From positions 930,001-994,000 of the forward strand of contig NZ_CP118247.1 in the NCBI RefSeq assembly GCF_028816475.1: 64,000 nt of DNA, given 5' to 3'. This document shows positions 26,866-36,525 of this stretch, piece by piece. Numbering within the stretch: position 1 is the first letter of the stretch; each line of letters starts with the position of its first letter. Origin of the DNA: Devosia rhodophyticola (lineage in GTDB: Bacteria > Pseudomonadota > Alphaproteobacteria > Rhizobiales > Devosiaceae). The position numbers were made by a program, and so were the translations under genes. The notes under the pieces were generated by a model. That model worked only from the letters and a program-made list of their open reading frames with translations. It was not told where the DNA came from and did not search any database.

Positions 26866-27599
26866 TAAATGACGTGGGTCAGATAGAGCCCGTCAGGTGG
26901 TGCCAGCGCGCCGCAGCGGCTGCGTTGGGCCGCATCGAGCGCCGCGCGAAAATCCTGTGGCGTCCATTTTCGCTGCCCGACCAGCTTGAGTGAGCCGACC
27001 ATCGAGCGAACCTGATGGTGCAGGAAACTGCGGGCCCTGGCGGTAATCACAATGTGATCCAACTCGCGCCGCACCGAAAAATGATCGAGCGATTTAAGCG
27101 GTGATCTGGACTGGCAGGCCGCCGCGCGGAAAGTGGTAAAATCGTGTGTGCCCAAAATCAATTGTGCAGCGGCGTGCATTTTTTCGGCATCAAGCGGCAC
27201 CGGTACGTGCCACACGTGGTGGCGTTCCAATGCCGCCGGTGCGCGCCGATTGAGAATGCGATATTCATAGTGGCGCGCCAGCGCTGAAAAGCGGGCCTCA
27301 AAGGTGTCGGGAACCGCTTCAGCGAGCAGAATGGAGACCGGATGGCGGCGCAGATGGTGATTGATCGCTTCGCGAATGCGGAACGGGTCCCACTCGCGGT
27401 TCAGATCGAAATGGACGACCTGCCCCAATGCGTGCACACCGGTATCCGTGCGCCCAGCCGCCTGGGTGTTGACAGTTTCGCCTGAAAACGCGGCAATTGC
27501 GGTTTCCAGTTCCTGTTGTACCGAGGGCTGCTCGATCTGGCGTTGCCAACCACAAAAGGGCGTGCCGTCATATTCGATAATGAGCTTATAGCGGGGCAT
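26862..27599 (-). CDS. truA: tRNA pseudouridine(38-40) synthase TruA
   Basis: Makes pseudouridine at positions 38-40 of the tRNA anticodon arm. 245 residues with the catalytic Asp52 in [15 protein letters not shown]-terminal [13 protein letters not shown], and the C-terminal [12 protein letters not shown] typical of TruA. Starts one base after the fmt stop, last gene of a def-fmt-truA run in the minus direction, which is the usual order in alphaproteobacteria. Confidence 0.96.
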   Translation of the reverse strand: MPRYKLIIEYDGTPFCGWQRQIEQPSVQQELETAIAAFSGETVNTQAAGRTDTGVHALGQVVHFDLNREWDPFRIREAINHHLRRHPVSILLAEAVPDTFEARFSALARHYEYRILNRRAPAALERHHVWHVPVPLDAEKMHAAAQLILGTHDFTTFRAAACQSRSPLKSLDHFSVRRELDHIVITARARSFLHHQVRSMVGSLKLVGQRKWTPQDFRAALDAAQRSRCGALAPPDGLYLTHVIY

Positions 27600-27600
27600 C

Positions 27601-28524
27601 TCAATTCACGGCTACAGGCAATTGCCCGGTGCCGCGCAGGAAGGTGGCCGCGTCCATGGCCGATTTGCCTTCGCGCTGCACCTGCATGAGGCGCACGGCG
27701 CCAGAGCCGCAGGCGATTGTCAATTCACCGTGCAGCACTGTTCCGGGCGCTCCATTGCCGTTAGCCAGGGTCGAGCGCAGGGCCTTGACGCGTACGTGCT
27801 TGCTGGCAAGTTCGATTTCGAACCAGGCACCGGGAAACGGCGACAGGCCGCGAATGTGGTTATGGACATCGTGGGCTGGACGCGACCAGTCGATACGCGC
27901 TTCGGCCTTTTCGATTTTTTTGGCATAAAGCGCACCGGTTTCCGGTTGGGGGGTAAATTCCAGGCTGCCGCGCTCGAGCGCTGCCAGCGCCCGGCCCATC
28001 AAGTCGGCGCCGGTGCGCATCATGATGTCGTGCAATTCGCCCGCTGTCATATCGGGCCCGATAGCCATTTCGTCGGCCAGCCCGATGGCGCCGGTATCGA
28101 GCCCTTCGTCCATCTGCATGACCATGACGCCAGTGCGCGCATCACCTGCCATGATGGCGCGCTGAATGGGGGCGGCACCGCGCCAGCGCGGCAAGAGCGA
28201 CCCGTGCAAATTGAGGCAACCGTGGGCCGGCGCATTCAACACTTGTTTGGGCAACAAGAGGCCATAGGCAACGACAATGGCCACATCTGCATCGTGGGCT
28301 GCAAATTCGGCCTGCTCACCGGCGCCCTTGAGCGATTTTGGCGTATAGATGGGGATGCCGAAATTTTCGGCAGCCAAATGAATGGGCGACTTGCGCTCGG
28401 CCTGTCCGCGTCCAGCGGGCTTGGGTGCGCGGGTATAGACCGCGACGACCTCATGACCGGCGGCAACAATTTCGGTCAGTGTGGGCACGGAAAAATCGGG
28501 CGTACCCATGAATATGACGCGCAT
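27601..28524 (-). CDS. fmt: Methionyl-tRNA formyltransferase
   Basis: Formylates initiator Met-tRNA. 307 residues from the ATG at 28524. N-terminal [12 protein letters not shown], catalytic region [20 protein letters not shown] with the Asn and His, the Asp in the following [14 protein letters not shown] loop, and a C-terminal OB-type tRNA-binding domain (about 205-307). It pairs with the adjacent def, whose product later removes the formyl group. Confidence 0.97.
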   Translation of the reverse strand: MRVIFMGTPDFSVPTLTEIVAAGHEVVAVYTRAPKPAGRGQAERKSPIHLAAENFGIPIYTPKSLKGAGEQAEFAAHDADVAIVVAYGLLLPKQVLNAPAHGCLNLHGSLLPRWRGAAPIQRAIMAGDARTGVMVMQMDEGLDTGAIGLADEMAIGPDMTAGELHDIMMRTGADLMGRALAALERGSLEFTPQPETGALYAKKIEKAEARIDWSRPAHDVHNHIRGLSPFPGAWFEIELASKHVRVKALRSTLANGNGAPGTVLHGELTIACGSGAVRLMQVQREGKSAMDAATFLRGTGQLPVAVN

Positions 28525-28581
28525 GACGGCTGGCTCCTGGCATGCCCATCGCAAAGGCATCAATATGGTGGGTAGATTGGC

Positions 28582-29097
28582 TTAACCGGCGGCGCGTTTG
28601 GCGGCCTTGTCAAATTTCTTGATCACTCGGTCGCGTTTGAGGCGAGACAGATAATCGATATAGAGCACGCCATCGAGGTGATCGAGTTCGTGCTGGACGC
28701 AGACGGCTAGACGTTCAGTCGCGGCCAGATCGACAGTTTTGCCATCAAGGTCGGTATAGCGCACGGTGACGGCGGCCGGGCGCTCAACATCGTAATAGAG
28801 TTCGGGGATCGACAGGCAGCCTTCTTCGGTGACTACCGTCTCGTCGGAAAGCTTGAGAATTTCGGGATTGATCAACACCAGTGGAGCGGCGGGTTCGTCT
28901 TCCTTGGCCAGATCCATGACGACGACGCGGCGCAAGACGCCGATCTGGGGCGCGGCCAAACCAATGCCGGGCGCATCATACATGGTTTCAAGCATGTCAC
29001 TGACCAAAGCCTTGATATCATCATCGACCGCAACCACTGGATCGGCAACGGCGCGCAACCGGGCATCGGGAATAACGAGAATGGGGCGAATGGCCAT
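28582..29097 (-). CDS. def: Peptide deformylase
   Basis: Iron/zinc metallohydrolase that deformylates nascent proteins. 171 residues from the ATG at 29097. All three motifs are present: GIGLAAPQIG, EGCLSIPE and QHELDHLDG (metal ligands Cys and two His, catalytic Glu). Type I deformylase. First gene of def-fmt-truA; divergent from rmuC across about 105 bases. Confidence 0.97.
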   Translation of the reverse strand: MAIRPILVIPDARLRAVADPVVAVDDDIKALVSDMLETMYDAPGIGLAAPQIGVLRRVVVMDLAKEDEPAAPLVLINPEILKLSDETVVTEEGCLSIPELYYDVERPAAVTVRYTDLDGKTVDLAATERLAVCVQHELDHLDGVLYIDYLSRLKRDRVIKKFDKAAKRAAG

Positions 29098-29203
29098 GGA
29101 AGACTTGTCCTTTGCAAAGCTTGCCCTTCGATATGGTATTTTCCGCGTCGCGGTCAACCATCTGGAACATTCAAGGAACGCGCGAATCGGCTAGAGTGCG
29201 CCA

Positions 29204-30352
29204 ATGGACACAATAGTTTTTTCTCTCGGTCAGTTCCCGATCAGCATCATGGTGCTGGCGATTTCCGGCTTTGCCCTTATCACTGTTTTGCTGGCGGGAC
29301 TGCTGATCAGCGCCTGGCGCACCGGCAGAGATCGTGCGGCCGAGGTTGAGGCGGCGACCCAGCGCGGTGCTGAAACCGAGAAGCATCTCGCTGATCTCAT
29401 GCGTATTCAGTCCGAAATGACGGGACGCATGCAGACGATGTCGGAAATTTTTGGCTCGCGCACATCGGATCTGGCGCGGGTGGTCAATGAACGATTGGAC
29501 AGTACCAGCCAGCGAGTCGGGCAAGCGCTGCAGGAAACGCGCGCCAAGACCGATGAGGGGTTGAACAAACTGCATGAGCGGCTGGCGGTGATCGACCGGG
29601 CGCAATCGACGATGACGTCGCTCTCGGGCGAGATCGTCTCACTGCAATCAATATTGGCCAACAAGCAGACACGTGGCGCGTTTGGGCAGGGGCGGATGGA
29701 GGCGATCATTGCTGATGGGCTTGCGCCCAACGCCTATTCGTTTCAGGCAACGCTGTCCAATGGCAAGCGGCCCGACTGTCTGGTGCTGATGCCCAATGAA
29801 GGGCCATCGCTGGTGATCGACGCGAAATTTCCGCTCGAAAGCTGGCAACGCATCAATGAAGCGGTTTCTCCTGATGAGATTAGGCAGGCAAGCAGCCAGT
29901 TCAAGGCCGATATTGACGTGCATGTGCGCGCCATTGCCGAAAAATATCTGATCAATGGCGAGACGCAGGACACGGCGTTCATGTTCGTGCCCTCGGAATC
30001 GATTTTTGCCGATATCCATGAAAAATTCGAGGATGTTGTGCAAAAGGCCGTGCGGCAGCGGGTGGTGATCGTGTCACCGGCGCTATTGATGCTGTCGATC
30101 CAGGTCATACAGGCCTTGTTGCGCGATGTACGGATGCGCGAGCAGGCGCATCTAATCCAGAAGGAAGTGCGTGATCTGTTGGCCGATGTGGGGCGGCTCG
30201 ACGATAGGGTTAATAAATTGCAGACCCATTTCACTCAAGCCAACAAGGATATTGGCGATATTCTGATTTCAACCAGCAAGGTCACCAAGCGCAGCGAGCG
30301 CATCGATCAGATGGATTTTGAAGAAGAACGCGCGCGACTGGCGGGGGAATGA
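29204..30352 (+). CDS. rmuC: DNA recombination protein RmuC
   Basis: 382 residues. N-terminal membrane anchor (about 12-38), a long coiled-coil region (about 40-150) and the RmuC nuclease-like domain (about 160-330) with the conserved RPDCLVLMPNEGPSLVIDAKFPLESW and DTAFMFVPSESIFA. RmuC limits inversions at short inverted repeats in E. coli. It marks the left edge of the compositionally different stretch that follows. Confidence 0.94.
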   Translation: MDTIVFSLGQFPISIMVLAISGFALITVLLAGLLISAWRTGRDRAAEVEAATQRGAETEKHLADLMRIQSEMTGRMQTMSEIFGSRTSDLARVVNERLDSTSQRVGQALQETRAKTDEGLNKLHERLAVIDRAQSTMTSLSGEIVSLQSILANKQTRGAFGQGRMEAIIADGLAPNAYSFQATLSNGKRPDCLVLMPNEGPSLVIDAKFPLESWQRINEAVSPDEIRQASSQFKADIDVHVRAIAEKYLINGETQDTAFMFVPSESIFADIHEKFEDVVQKAVRQRVVIVSPALLMLSIQVIQALLRDVRMREQAHLIQKEVRDLLADVGRLDDRVNKLQTHFTQANKDIGDILISTSKVTKRSERIDQMDFEEERARLAGE

Positions 30353-30538
30353 TGTGGCGCTGGAGCGTACGCTGTGCGGTTATAGAGGGCTAATGCGCGC
30401 AATGTGGCTGACCCGACTGTTGCGTCGTTCGGTCACTAAAATTGAAAGGTCCGCGACATGGCGCATAGAACTTGATTTGTACATCAAGAGTCCATCACGC
30501 AGTATGAACCAGAGTGGCATTCGTGAGCGGGAGTTGAA
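30353..30538. other. Gap between rmuC and the ABM gene
   Basis: 186 bases with no supported gene and no recognisable RNA. Base composition is lower in GC than the flanking rmuC. No direct repeats or integration site were seen at this boundary. Confidence 0.4.
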
Positions 30539-30823
30539 ATGGTCATCATCTCAGGAACAATCACATTGCATCCTGGCCAACGCGAGGCCTTCTTAATGGC
30601 CTCTCGTACAGCTATTGAAGCGGCGCGCCAAGTTGAGGGATGTAACTGGTTCGTCGTGTCTGCCGATCCTATAGATCCCGACATCGCGAATGTTTATGAG
30701 GAATGGGCGTCCGAAGCGGAACTGCAGTCGTTTCGCAATGAAGGTCCATCCGAGGACATGCAACGCTTGATTGCTACAGCAAATGTTCAACGCCATTTCG
30801 TGGCAAAAAGCGCCCCCGCCTGA
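30539..30823 (+). CDS. Antibiotic biosynthesis monooxygenase (ABM/YgiN-like) family protein
   Basis: 94 residues in a dimeric alpha+beta barrel fold: N-terminal strand VIISGTITLHPGQREAFL, ARQVEGCNWFVVSADP, and NVYEEWASEAELQSFRNEGPS, all standard ABM positions. Members include quinol oxygenases; the substrate is not known here. A GGGAG ribosome site precedes the ATG. Codon use is less GC-biased than in the surrounding genes, suggesting recent arrival together with the DUF4037 gene. Confidence 0.85.
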   Translation: MVIISGTITLHPGQREAFLMASRTAIEAARQVEGCNWFVVSADPIDPDIANVYEEWASEAELQSFRNEGPSEDMQRLIATANVQRHFVAKSAPA

Positions 30824-30930
30824 GGAGAATCGGGACGAAAAAATTTGAGTTTTGCGTTGGCTATCTCCTGTTTGTCCGTTAGCGCGGCGGTGTTGTAATT
30901 GTCGTGGCACAAAGGTAGCGGGAAGGCGCG

Positions 30931-31998
30931 ATGCAGGGGATCGAATTATCACGAGGTTTCTATACTGAAATCGTTAGACCCTGGCTAAGTCAGGTTGCGC
31001 CCGAGCTCCGCTATTCCGCTGCATTGATCGGCTATGGATCGGAACTAATTGGCTTTGACGACGAGACCTCCAAAGACCACAATTGGGGACCGCGCGTCCA
31101 CATATACGTATCTCAGGATAGCTTCCGCAACGATGCGCGGTGGCTTGTAGCTGAATTTTCAAAGTCCGCACCAGCTAGCTATCTTGGAGAGCCTATTGGC
31201 TGGCGCAGCCGACCGCACCCGCCAGCGAACGGCGTCGAAGCAGCGGGATCCCCTGGACACGGGCTAGAATTTCACACGCTCGAGGCGCGCTTAGAAGAGC
31301 ATTTCGCCCTTCGTTCGACGGCAAGCCTCAATGCACGTCAATGGCTCGGCTTTGCCGAGCAGAAGCTACTTGCCTTTACATCGGGTGCTGTGTTCCGTGA
31401 TGACGATGACCGCCTGGGTCAAGCCCGACATCGTTTGGAATATTTTCCAGATGATGTGTGGCTATACAAAATTGCATGTCAGTGGCGGCGCATCGCTGAA
31501 GAGCAGGCATTTGTCGGTCGCGCAGGACAAGTTGGAGACGATCTCGGTTCACGTGTTATTGCCGCGCGGCTCGTGCGAGACGTGATGAGAATGGGGTTCC
31601 TTCTCGAGCGACGCTACGCCCCTTATTCAAAGTGGCTCGGTAGCAGCTTTGCCGAGCTCCCGATCGCAAAAACCCTCTCGCCTCACCTTCGGCGTGCCAT
31701 GCTTTCGAATATGTGGATGGAGCGCGGTGACGCACTCGCTTGTGCTTATCTAGAACTGGCAAATAAGCAGAATTCGATTGGCGTCGCTGACTTTGAGTCA
31801 ATTGTGGGTGCATACCACGACCGTCCTTTCACCACCATCAACGCTGACGCAGCGGTAGCGGCCGCGCATTCGGCGATAACGGATGCGTGGATAAAAGGAC
31901 TGCCGATTGTCGGTTCTCTGGATCAAGTCAGCGACCTTACACCCCTGCTTGAAGATGCCAGGCTCTCCCAAAAGATGATGAGTCAGTTGGGTCAATGA
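30931..31998 (+). CDS. DUF4037 domain protein (nucleotidyltransferase-like)
   Basis: 355 residues. The N-terminal GYGSELIGFDDETSKDHNWGPR stretch (in two overlapping motifs GYGSELIGFDD and SKDHNWGPRVH) is the hallmark of DUF4037, a family related to nucleotidyltransferases in which Gly-Ser and paired acidic residues form the active site. The remainder is helical. Biological role unknown. A GGGAAGG ribosome site precedes the ATG. Codon use (CTA, TTA, AGA) differs from its neighbours. Confidence 0.85.
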   Translation: MQGIELSRGFYTEIVRPWLSQVAPELRYSAALIGYGSELIGFDDETSKDHNWGPRVHIYVSQDSFRNDARWLVAEFSKSAPASYLGEPIGWRSRPHPPANGVEAAGSPGHGLEFHTLEARLEEHFALRSTASLNARQWLGFAEQKLLAFTSGAVFRDDDDRLGQARHRLEYFPDDVWLYKIACQWRRIAEEQAFVGRAGQVGDDLGSRVIAARLVRDVMRMGFLLERRYAPYSKWLGSSFAELPIAKTLSPHLRRAMLSNMWMERGDALACAYLELANKQNSIGVADFESIVGAYHDRPFTTINADAAVAAAHSAITDAWIKGLPIVGSLDQVSDLTPLLEDARLSQKMMSQLGQ

Positions 31999-32086
31999 TC
32001 ATCTTCGGGTCGCAGCCGCCCCTTATGTGAACCTGTCACGGGTTGGCGCGTTGGTGGAGTTGAACGCCAATTACAAGGACGATCAG

Positions 32087-32536
32087 ATGAGCCAGCAGCA
32101 CCACAATCCCGGCACGTTGATGTCAGAGGAAACCAGTTTCGATGAGGGTGACGAGCCGGGCATTGCCCAGCCCATCAGCCAGAGTGAAATCGAAGAACTG
32201 CTTTATGGTGATGATCGGCCTGCCGAGCAGCGGCTGGAGAGGTTGCACGAAATTCGGCACGAACTGGCGGCCCGGGAATCGGCAGATTTTGGTGGCGAAG
32301 ATCCGGCGGCATTGCTGGGTGAAGTGGATCGCGCCATCGCAAGTCTTGGTACCGACACCGACAATGCAGACGATACGGACGATTTTTCGGCGCTGTCAGC
32401 GCCCGATAGTCGCGATCCAGCAGACCATCTGGATTCCCTCTCGCCCGATGATGTCGATGCCATCGAAGACATCGAAGGGGCCGGGGATGTGGTGGAAGAT
32501 GATGTGATCTGGGACGACGGGCGCAACGAGCGCTGA
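32087..32536 (+). CDS. Conserved acidic protein of unknown function
   Basis: 149 residues from the ATG at 32087, preceded by AAGGA. Very acidic, without hydrophobic segments. A helical region (about 27-90, PISQSEIEELLYGDD then RLERLHEIRHELAAR) is followed by a disordered Asp/Ser-rich tail that ends DDVIWDDGRNER. No family recognised. Converges on recR with a nine-base gap. Confidence 0.7.
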   Translation: MSQQHHNPGTLMSEETSFDEGDEPGIAQPISQSEIEELLYGDDRPAEQRLERLHEIRHELAARESADFGGEDPAALLGEVDRAIASLGTDTDNADDTDDFSALSAPDSRDPADHLDSLSPDDVDAIEDIEGAGDVVEDDVIWDDGRNER

Positions 32537-32545
32537 CGGTTCGCG

Positions 32546-33142
32546 CTAAATCCGGGTTCGGGCTTTTAATGCCTGACTGAGCGTGCCTTCGTCGAGATAG
32601 TCCAACTCGCCCCCTACAGGTACGCCGTGGGCGAGCCGAGTGATCCTGGTATCAGAACCGGCGAGGCGGTCGGTAATGTAGTGGGCCGTTGTTTGCCCTT
32701 CCACCGTGGCATTAACGGCCAGCACCACTTCCTTGAAGGTTGGGGCGCGCTCGACCAGCGAAGCGATTGAAATATCATCGGGGCCGACGCCATCGAGCGG
32801 GGACAGGACGCCGCCGAGCACGTGGTAGCGCACCGCGCCAACTCCGGCGCGCTCCAACGCCCAAAGGTCGGACACGTCTTCTACCACAATCAGCATGCCG
32901 GATTCAGTGCGTCTTGGATCTGCGCATATACCGCAGGGACTGGTGGTATCGACGTTGCCACATATTTCGCAGGTCTTGACCGCTACCACGGCGCGATCGA
33001 GGGCCGCCGAAAGTGGCATCATCAGCGATTCTTTTTTCTTGATCAGATGCAGCACCGCGCGGCGCGCCGAGCGCGGGCCGAGCCCGGGCAGACGCGCCAG
33101 CAGTTGGATCAATTGCTCAATTTCTGGTCCGCCGGACGCCAA
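32546..33142 (-). CDS. recR: Recombination protein RecR
   Basis: Subunit of the RecFOR pathway that loads RecA at gaps. 198 residues with a TTG start and a GAGG ribosome site. Helix-hairpin-helix [16 protein letters not shown] near the N-terminus, a four-cysteine zinc finger ([16 protein letters not shown]), then a Toprim domain ([15 protein letters not shown]) and a C-terminal Walker-like segment. Third gene of dnaX-ybaB-recR, the common bacterial order. Confidence 0.96.
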   Translation of the reverse strand: MASGGPEIEQLIQLLARLPGLGPRSARRAVLHLIKKKESLMMPLSAALDRAVVAVKTCEICGNVDTTSPCGICADPRRTESGMLIVVEDVSDLWALERAGVGAVRYHVLGGVLSPLDGVGPDDISIASLVERAPTFKEVVLAVNATVEGQTTAHYITDRLAGSDTRITRLAHGVPVGGELDYLDEGTLSQALKARTRI

Positions 33143-33172
33143 TTTGTGCCTCAGGGTGCGGGGTTGATGGCG

Positions 33173-33496
33173 CTAGAACGGCAGCTTCATGCCGGGTGGA
33201 ATTGGCAGGTCGGCGGTCACTTCGGCCATGCGGTTCTGGGTTTCGGATTCCACTTTGGCCTTGGCGTCGGCGTGGGCCGCAACGATGAGGTCCTCAAGGA
33301 TTTCCACGTCGTCTTCCTTGAACATGGATGGATCAATCTTGACGCCGCGCAATTCGCCCTTGCCATTCAGGCTGACCGTGACCATGCCGCCACCGGACTT
33401 ACCTTCAACGATCAGATTGGCAAGTTCGGCCTGCATGGCCTCCATCTTGCCCTTCATTTCGCCCGCAGCCTTCATCATTCCCATGATGTCTTTCAT
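33173..33496 (-). CDS. YbaB/EbfC family nucleoid-associated protein
   Basis: 107-residue DNA-binding dimer. [22 protein letters not shown] at the N-terminus (helix; shown as MKDIMGMMK and MKGKMEAM motifs), then [22 protein letters not shown] strand region. Its ATG overlaps the restored dnaX stop (ATGA), showing that the downstream frame of dnaX is the real one and that the two are coupled. Confidence 0.95.
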   Translation of the reverse strand: MKDIMGMMKAAGEMKGKMEAMQAELANLIVEGKSGGGMVTVSLNGKGELRGVKIDPSMFKEDDVEILEDLIVAAHADAKAKVESETQNRMAEVTADLPIPPGMKLPF

Positions 33497-35228
33497 AATT
33501 CGTCGTCCTCTGTTTCGGGGGGCGCTTCAGTCGCGGCGTCAAATTCGGGGGTAAGCGCATCTTCGCGCACCCGCACATTGACCACCTTGGCACCGGGGAA
33601 GGTTTCGAGAATGGCATGCACCAATGGATCGTCGTGCGCCTCGGCGGTTGCCGCTTGCTGACGCTGTTCCTTGATCTGACGGATGGTAGGACCGGGGGGC
33701 GCCTTGTTTGAAACCGTTACCAGCCAGCGCTGCCCCGTCCATTGCTGCAGCCGTGCCGACAGGGTGGCGATCAAGCCTGGATCGGCTCCATCGCTCAATG
33801 CCACCTCGATCCGGCCTTCGGAAAAGAAACCGGGCGCATGTCGGATTCAAGCGCGATCTTGAGGATCACGTCACGCCGTTGGTTGGCGAGGGCGATTAGT
33901 TCGGCATAAGTGCGCGGCCCAGCGACAGCGCTGGGTTGAGATTGAGGCTGCGTTTGGGGAAGCGATTGCTGGGCGCTTGGCGCCTCGACCCGCATGGCCT
34001 GCTGGCCGTTGCCGCCGGGCCTATTGAAATTTTGCGGCGGCAGCGGATCGGCCGGGGTGGGCTGGTTGGCCAGTTTGGCCAGTAATTCGTCAGGACTGGG
34101 CAAATCGGCGGCATAAGCGAGGCGCACCAGCACCATCTCGGCGGCCTGTAAACCATTGCCAGCGCGCGACACTTCCTCATAGCCCTTGAACAATATCTGC
34201 CAGCAGCGCGTCAGCGCCCGCATTGGCAGCTTCGTCGCAAGCTGGGTGCCACGGGTGCGTTCATCGGGGGTCAGGGACACATCATCGGCAGCGGCGGGCA
34301 CGACCTTGACGCGGGTAACCAGATGGGTGAAGTCGGCCAGATCGGCAATCATGGTTTGCGGGTCAGCACCCGCATCATAAAGTTCGCGCACCAGTTTGAG
34401 CGCTTCCCCCACCTGCCCGCCCAATAGATGTTCGAACAGATCGATAGTGCGCGCCCGATCGCCTAATCCCAACATGGCCTTGACGGTGGCCGCGGTGACA
34501 TGGCCGTTGCCGTGGGAGATTGCCTGATCCAGCAGCGAAAGATTGTCACGGGCCGAGCCTTCGCCTGCGCGGACGATCATGGACAGAGCTTCAGGTTCGA
34601 AGGCGATTACTTCCTGAGCCAGAATATTTTGCAGATAGGCGGTCATCACCTCGGGGGTGATGCGGCGCAGATCAAAGCGCTGGCATCGCGACAGGATGGT
34701 GACTGGCACCTTGCGGATTTCGGTGGTCGCAAAAATGAATTTGACATAGGGCGGCGGCTCTTCGAGCGTTTTGAGCAGGCCATTGAAAGCCTGGGTCGAG
34801 AGCATGTGCACTTCGTCGATGATGTAGACTTTATAGGGTGCGGAAACCGGGCCGTATTTTACCGAGTCGATGATCTCGCGTATATTGTCGATGCCGGTAT
34901 TGGAGGCCGCATCCATTTCGATGACGTCAATATGGCGCCCTTCGATGATGGCGCGGCAGTGCTCGCCCTCAACATCAAGATCAAGGGTGGGGTATTTACC
35001 CGAGGCATCCTGATAATTGAACGCGCGCGCCAGAATGCGGGCGGTCGTGGTTTTGCCCACACCGCGGACACCGGTCAGCATGAAGGCATGATGGATGCGG
35101 TTCTGTTTGAAGGCATTGCCCAGGGTCTGAACCATGGCGTCCTGCCCGATGAGCGTGGAAAAGCTCACCGGGCGATATTTGCGCGCCAGCACCAGATAGG
35201 GGGACGAAGCTGTATCAGGCGATGCCAT
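33493..35228 (-). CDS. dnaX: DNA polymerase III subunits gamma/tau, with a -1 frame change near 33824
   Basis: Clamp-loader ATPase. From ATG 35228 (GTG at 35243 possible): Walker [10 protein letters not shown] (53-61), the reduced Zn region with a single Cys (GEHCRAI), Walker B IIDEVHML, sensor [16 protein letters not shown], and a Pro/Gln-rich linker. The opening frame ends at 33795 after 477 residues with the unlikely tail FPKAGSRWH. The -1 frame continues naturally ([17 protein letters not shown]) into the alphaproteobacterial tau C-terminal domain to 33493, giving 578 residues. The change falls at a run of four T (33822-33825 as A on the plus strand). Sequencing error, or a programmed -1 shift making gamma and tau, are both possible. 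Confidence 0.92.
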
Positions 35229-35296
35229 ACTGCCCTTTGTCACCGTTGCTTGAGGAGAATCTGCTGTGGGTCATGGTCCCATCATAAGCAGAAGTA

Positions 35297-35390
35297 GGAG
35301 GCTGGCAACGACCCGTGAAGGTCTCGTTGGGGCTGCTTCCTTCCGGACCTGACCCGGTTGGCGAGGAACACGTCCGCGCCAACCTCCCGG
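35297..35390 (-). ncRNA. ffs: Small (4.5S-type) signal recognition particle RNA
   Basis: Read on the minus strand, the segment contains the highly conserved Ffh-binding core GGTCAGGTCCGGAAGGAAGC (around 35335-35354) with symmetric and asymmetric loops, flanked by long pairing arms (GGGAGGTTGGCG near 35388-35377 with CGTTGCCAGCCTCC near 35310-35297). Length of about 94 bases fits the bacterial small SRP RNA without Alu domain. It sits just upstream of dnaX, a common alphaproteobacterial location. Ends are approximate. Confidence 0.93.
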
Positions 35391-35438
35391 TCGTCTATAT
35401 GGCTAAGGATTGCTGCCATGACAAGAGGGAACCAGCAA

Positions 35439-36269
35439 TCAGCCAGCTTCGGCGGCCTTGTAAACGCCGAGGACGCGGAAATAGTCGGTATAAAATCCCA
35501 ATTCCTCAAAGGCGTGCTGTACCCCGATATCGTCGGGATGGCCCTCGATATCGGCATAAAACTGGGTGGCTGTAAAATTGCCGTCGACCATATAGCTTTC
35601 CAGCTTGGTCATATTGACCCCGTTGGTGGCAAAACCGCCCATGGCCTTATAGAGCGCGGCGGGCACGTTGCGGACTCTAAAAACAAATGTTGTCTTGACC
35701 TTGCCGACGCTGGCGGGGGCCTCGTCCTTGTCGCGGGCCAGCACCAGAAAGCGGGTGGTATTGTGGGCCGCATCCTCGATATTTTCGGCCAGAACATTCA
35801 GACCATATATTTCACCGGCAAAGCGCGAAGCGATGGCGGCCACAGATTTATCGGCCTTGTCGGCTATTTCGCGGGCCGAACCGGCGGTGTCGACAGCGTT
35901 GATGGTGCGGAGCTGGTGGGATTGAATGAATTTGCGGCACTGACCCAGCGCCACTGACAAGGACTGCACGGCCTTGATGTCAGCAAGTTTTGCGCCGGGC
36001 ACCCCCAGCAAGGTCATTTCAACACGCAGGAAAGTCTCCCCGGTGATGAACAGCCCGCTTTCAGGCAACAAGTGGTGAATGTCAGTAATGCGGCCATAGA
36101 GCGAATTTTCGACCGGCACGACGCCAAAGGCGGCGCGACGGGTCTGGACGGCGGCGATTGTTTCTTCAAAGGTCACGCAGCCCAGCGGCTCCCCCTGGGG
36201 AAACAGGCGAATGGCGGCGGCATGGCTGAAAGCGCCCGGCTCGCCCTGGAATGCGATCTTTTGCGACAT
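35439..36269 (-). CDS. pheA: Prephenate dehydratase
   Basis: Converts prephenate to phenylpyruvate for phenylalanine synthesis. 276 residues from the ATG at 36269. The catalytic PDT domain has AFQGEPGAFSHAAA and VPVENSLYGRI, and NTTRFLVLARD at its end with the catalytic Thr; the C-terminal ACT regulatory domain has FVFRVRNVPAALYKAM and KLESYMVDGNF (ESRP-like site). There is no chorismate mutase domain. Divergent from the cytochrome c gene. Confidence 0.95.
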   Translation of the reverse strand: MSQKIAFQGEPGAFSHAAAIRLFPQGEPLGCVTFEETIAAVQTRRAAFGVVPVENSLYGRITDIHHLLPESGLFITGETFLRVEMTLLGVPGAKLADIKAVQSLSVALGQCRKFIQSHQLRTINAVDTAGSAREIADKADKSVAAIASRFAGEIYGLNVLAENIEDAAHNTTRFLVLARDKDEAPASVGKVKTTFVFRVRNVPAALYKAMGGFATNGVNMTKLESYMVDGNFTATQFYADIEGHPDDIGVQHAFEELGFYTDYFRVLGVYKAAEAG

Positions 36270-36525
36270 TGTGCGGTCCCCGATAATGGTGGCAGCGTTT
36301 TGAACCGGGGCGCGTGGGGAGTCAATTGTGCCGCCAAGGCACGATCGGACGCGGAAACTAGTGGGGAATTGTCGCACCATACAATGGGCGGTTGCGCCGA
36401 TGATAGCTAGATACTATCGTCCGCGCGCGCTCGGAACCTGTCGCGCAGGGGATTTTCTATTGAGAATCACCTATGAGTGATGCGTTCCCTTGACTGGCGC
36501 GGGGGTTGACTGGCAGAGAGACCAA

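Noticed and set aside
27622..28575. 317-codon plus-strand frame opposite fmt
   Set aside because: Antisense to a conserved fmt gene, no family similarity.
32822..33661. 279-codon plus-strand frame across recR, ybaB and dnaX
   Set aside because: Spans three real genes on the other strand and has low-complexity His/Gly composition.
34500..35297. 265-codon plus-strand frame opposite dnaX
   Set aside because: Antisense to the ATPase domain of dnaX.
35408..35440. Hairpin between pheA and the SRP RNA as terminator
   Set aside because: Arms GATTGCTG/CAGCAATC are separated by a 17-base loop and no T-run follows.
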